Shown piece by piece: positions 62,505 to 64,000 of a stretch of DNA of 64,000 nucleotides. The stretch covers positions 434,001 through 498,000 of the forward strand of contig NZ_FNZN01000004.1 in the NCBI RefSeq assembly GCF_900109345.1. The letters run 5' to 3'. The translations under genes were made by a program, and so were the position numbers. The notes under the pieces were generated by a model, which was not told the DNA's origin, did no database searches, and worked only from the letters and a program-made list of their open reading frames with translations. Positions within the stretch are counted from its first letter, which is position 1; each line of letters starts with the position of its first letter. This DNA is from Maribacter orientalis. GTDB taxonomy: Bacteria; Bacteroidota; Bacteroidia; Flavobacteriales; Flavobacteriaceae.

Positions 62505-64000
62505 ATGGCAAAAAATCTAGTTTCCTTAATTTTTATTTTATTTCTACTGCTTCAAAGTTGTACCAATAAGACAAAAAAAAACGATACGACTTCTAAGTTG
62601 GAAGCCGATGAAAAAGCATCGCTTTTTACTCTTTTACCTGAAGGAGAAACCAATATTTCATTTCAAAATACACTAAAAGAAGGGTTGAATGCCAATGTAT
62701 TAGTTTATGAATACCTCTATAATGGTGGCGGTGTGGCAACAGGAGATTTTAATGGTGACGGTCTACAAGATTTATATTTCTCTTCGAATATGGGGGAGAA
62801 TAAATTTTATATAAATGAAGGCGGCTTTAAGTTCAAAGACGTTACTGCAACTTCGAAAGTAGAAGGAAGACCTGGCCCATGGAAAACAGGTATTACGTCT
62901 GCCGACGTAAATGGTGATGGAAAGTTAGATTTGTATTTATGCTATTCAGGAGCTCTACCTGATGTAAAAAGAAAAAATCAACTTTTCATTAATCAAGGAA
63001 ACGATGACAACAACATTCCTATTTTTAATGAGCAAGCTGAAGAATATGGGCTAGCGAGTGCGGCTTTTAGCAATCAAGGTTATTTCTTTGATTATGACAA
63101 AGATGGTGACTTGGATATGCTTTTATTAAACCATAATCCTAAATCACTACCAGTTCTAAATGAAGTAAGCACAATAGAATTTTTAAAAAAAGATGACACC
63201 TTGCAAGGCACACGCCTTTTTGAGCAAAGAGAAAACAAATTTTTTGATGTTACTGAAAAATCGGGTATTAGTGGTTCTGCCCTAACTTATGGTCTAGGTA
63301 TCGCTATAAGTGACATTAACAATGATGGCTGGCAAGATTTCTATGTTTCGAATGATTATACGGTTCCTGATTATTTATATATCAACAATAAAAATGGCAC
63401 ATTTACAGACCAATTAGGTTCGCAAATGGGACATACGAGCCATTTCTCAATGGGTAATAATGTAGCCGATATAAACAATGATGGTTTGCAAGATATTTTT
63501 ACGTTAGACATGCTACCTAAAAATAATAAACGTCAAAAATTATTATTGTCTCCTGACAACTATGAGAAATTCGACTTGAATATTAGAAGTGGATTTCATC
63601 ATCAGTATATGCGAAATATGCTACAATTGAATAATGGCGACAATACTTTCAGTGAAATAGGTCAACTTTCTGGTATTTCAAATACAGATTGGAGTTGGGC
63701 TCCCCTATTTGCAGATTTTGATAATGATGGTTTAAAAGACTTATTTATCACTAATGGATATTATAGAGATTATACCAATCTAGATTTCATTAATTACATG
63801 GAAGATTTTGTGCAATCGAAAGGAAGATTACAACGACAAGATGTTTTAGAACTTATTAAAAAAATGCCTGCGTCAGACTTAACAAATTTCTACTACACCA
63901 ATACCGATGGTATCAATTTCAAAGACAATACTGCGAATGCTGGCATAGACCAACCTGCAAATAGTAATGGTGCTATTTACGCCGATTTAGATAATGATGG
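62505..64000 (+). CDS. VCBS/FG-GAP repeat lipoprotein (3' end outside window)
   Basis: The frame is open to the window end (about 498 codons seen). From the ATG at 62505 there is a signal peptide (LVSLIFILFLLLQ) and lipobox QSC. Repeated Ca-binding turns follow: GDFNGDGLQDLYF, ADVNGDGKLDLYL, DYDKDGDLDML, DINNDGWQDFY, DINNDGLQDIF and DFDNDGLKDLF. Upstream ATG 62457 is in frame, but its extra 16 codons coincide with the terminator hairpin, so 62505 is preferred. Such proteins, often ending in an ASPIC/UnbV domain, follow susCD pairs and sit at the surface; ligand and role are unclear. Confidence 0.85.
   Translation, partial: MAKNLVSLIFILFLLLQSCTNKTKKNDTTSKLEADEKASLFTLLPEGETNISFQNTLKEGLNANVLVYEYLYNGGGVATGDFNGDGLQDLYFSSNMGENKFYINEGGFKFKDVTATSKVEGRPGPWKTGITSADVNGDGKLDLYLCYSGALPDVKRKNQLFINQGNDDNNIPIFNEQAEEYGLASAAFSNQGYFFDYDKDGDLDMLLLNHNPKSLPVLNEVSTIEFLKKDDTLQGTRLFEQRENKFFDVTEKSGISGSALTYGLGIAISDINNDGWQDFYVSNDYTVPDYLYINNKNGTFTDQLGSQMGHTSHFSMGNNVADINNDGLQDIFTLDMLPKNNKRQKLLLSPDNYEKFDLNIRSGFHHQYMRNMLQLNNGDNTFSEIGQLSGISNTDWSWAPLFADFDNDGLKDLFITNGYYRDYTNLDFINYMEDFVQSKGRLQRQDVLELIKKMPASDLTNFYYTNTDGINFKDNTANAGIDQPANSNGAIYADLDND

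Noticed and set aside
55815-64000. Complete polysaccharide utilisation locus
   Set aside because: Only regulator, SusC, SusD and a VCBS protein are visible; no carbohydrate-active enzyme lies in the window, so a substrate-specific locus is not claimed.

Overview
The window reads as chromosome of a member of the Bacteroidota, most likely a marine Flavobacteriaceae. The evidence is AT-rich DNA, promoters of the TAnnTTTG type in place of Shine-Dalgarno-led genes, many short-lipobox lipoproteins, a SusC/SusD pair, a hybrid two-component sensor with a C-terminal AraC domain, the two-subunit methylmalonyl-CoA mutase, a FeoB with a small Cys-rich partner, and a flavobacterial-type lycopene cyclase. 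No species can be named from the sequence alone.

Layout. 1-6.7 kb is a stress and redox neighbourhood: the end of rtcB, a phosphoribosyltransferase/hydrolase pair, a zinc alcohol dehydrogenase, a lipoprotein cytochrome c, an AraC regulator, and a group of small envelope stress genes, including an unnamed 57-codon transcription unit with its own promoter and terminator. 7.2-12.7 kb is a signalling block: a CheB-CheR-PAS-histidine kinase fusion flanked by two single-domain response regulators. 12.8-17.1 kb is a decayed mobilizable element. It holds a MobC-like gene, a Toprim primase with three in-frame stops, a frameshifted primase-helicase, an HTH/excisionase gene with one in-frame stop, and an integrase with three frameshifts. 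It ends beside tRNA-Arg(CCT). 17.4-26.3 kb is housekeeping: a lipoprotein RidA homologue, an MFS transporter, mutA-mutB, a DUF6503 lipoprotein, a Pmp3-like protein and an ABC-F protein.

26.7-40.8 kb is the most unusual part. A full-length hybrid two-component sensor/AraC regulator is followed at once by a tightly packed run of twelve same-strand genes for secreted proteins, lipoproteins and small membrane proteins. They include an OmpA-family protein, a seven-repeat propeller-like lipoprotein, a lipoprotein with a CHAT/caspase-like His-Cys dyad, a DUF4870-like and a DUF3592-like membrane protein, and three pairs of paralogues. A 9-bp direct repeat with exact 21-bp spacing lies just upstream of a TAATTTTG promoter in front of the first gene, as expected for activation by the AraC-type domain. 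I do not recognise this operon as a described system.

40.9-53.5 kb holds tRNA-Asn, the rseP site-2 protease, a SCO1/SenC protein, feoA-feoB with its Cys-rich partner, several small envelope proteins, and a metal cluster: DtxR-type regulator, ZIP transporter, and a divergent TonB receptor with a palindrome at its promoter. 53.5-55.7 kb holds crtY convergent with a polyprenyl diphosphate synthase. From 55.8 kb a GntR/periplasmic-binding-type regulator is divergent from a SusC-SusD pair, followed by a terminator hairpin and a VCBS/FG-GAP lipoprotein that runs off the end of the window.
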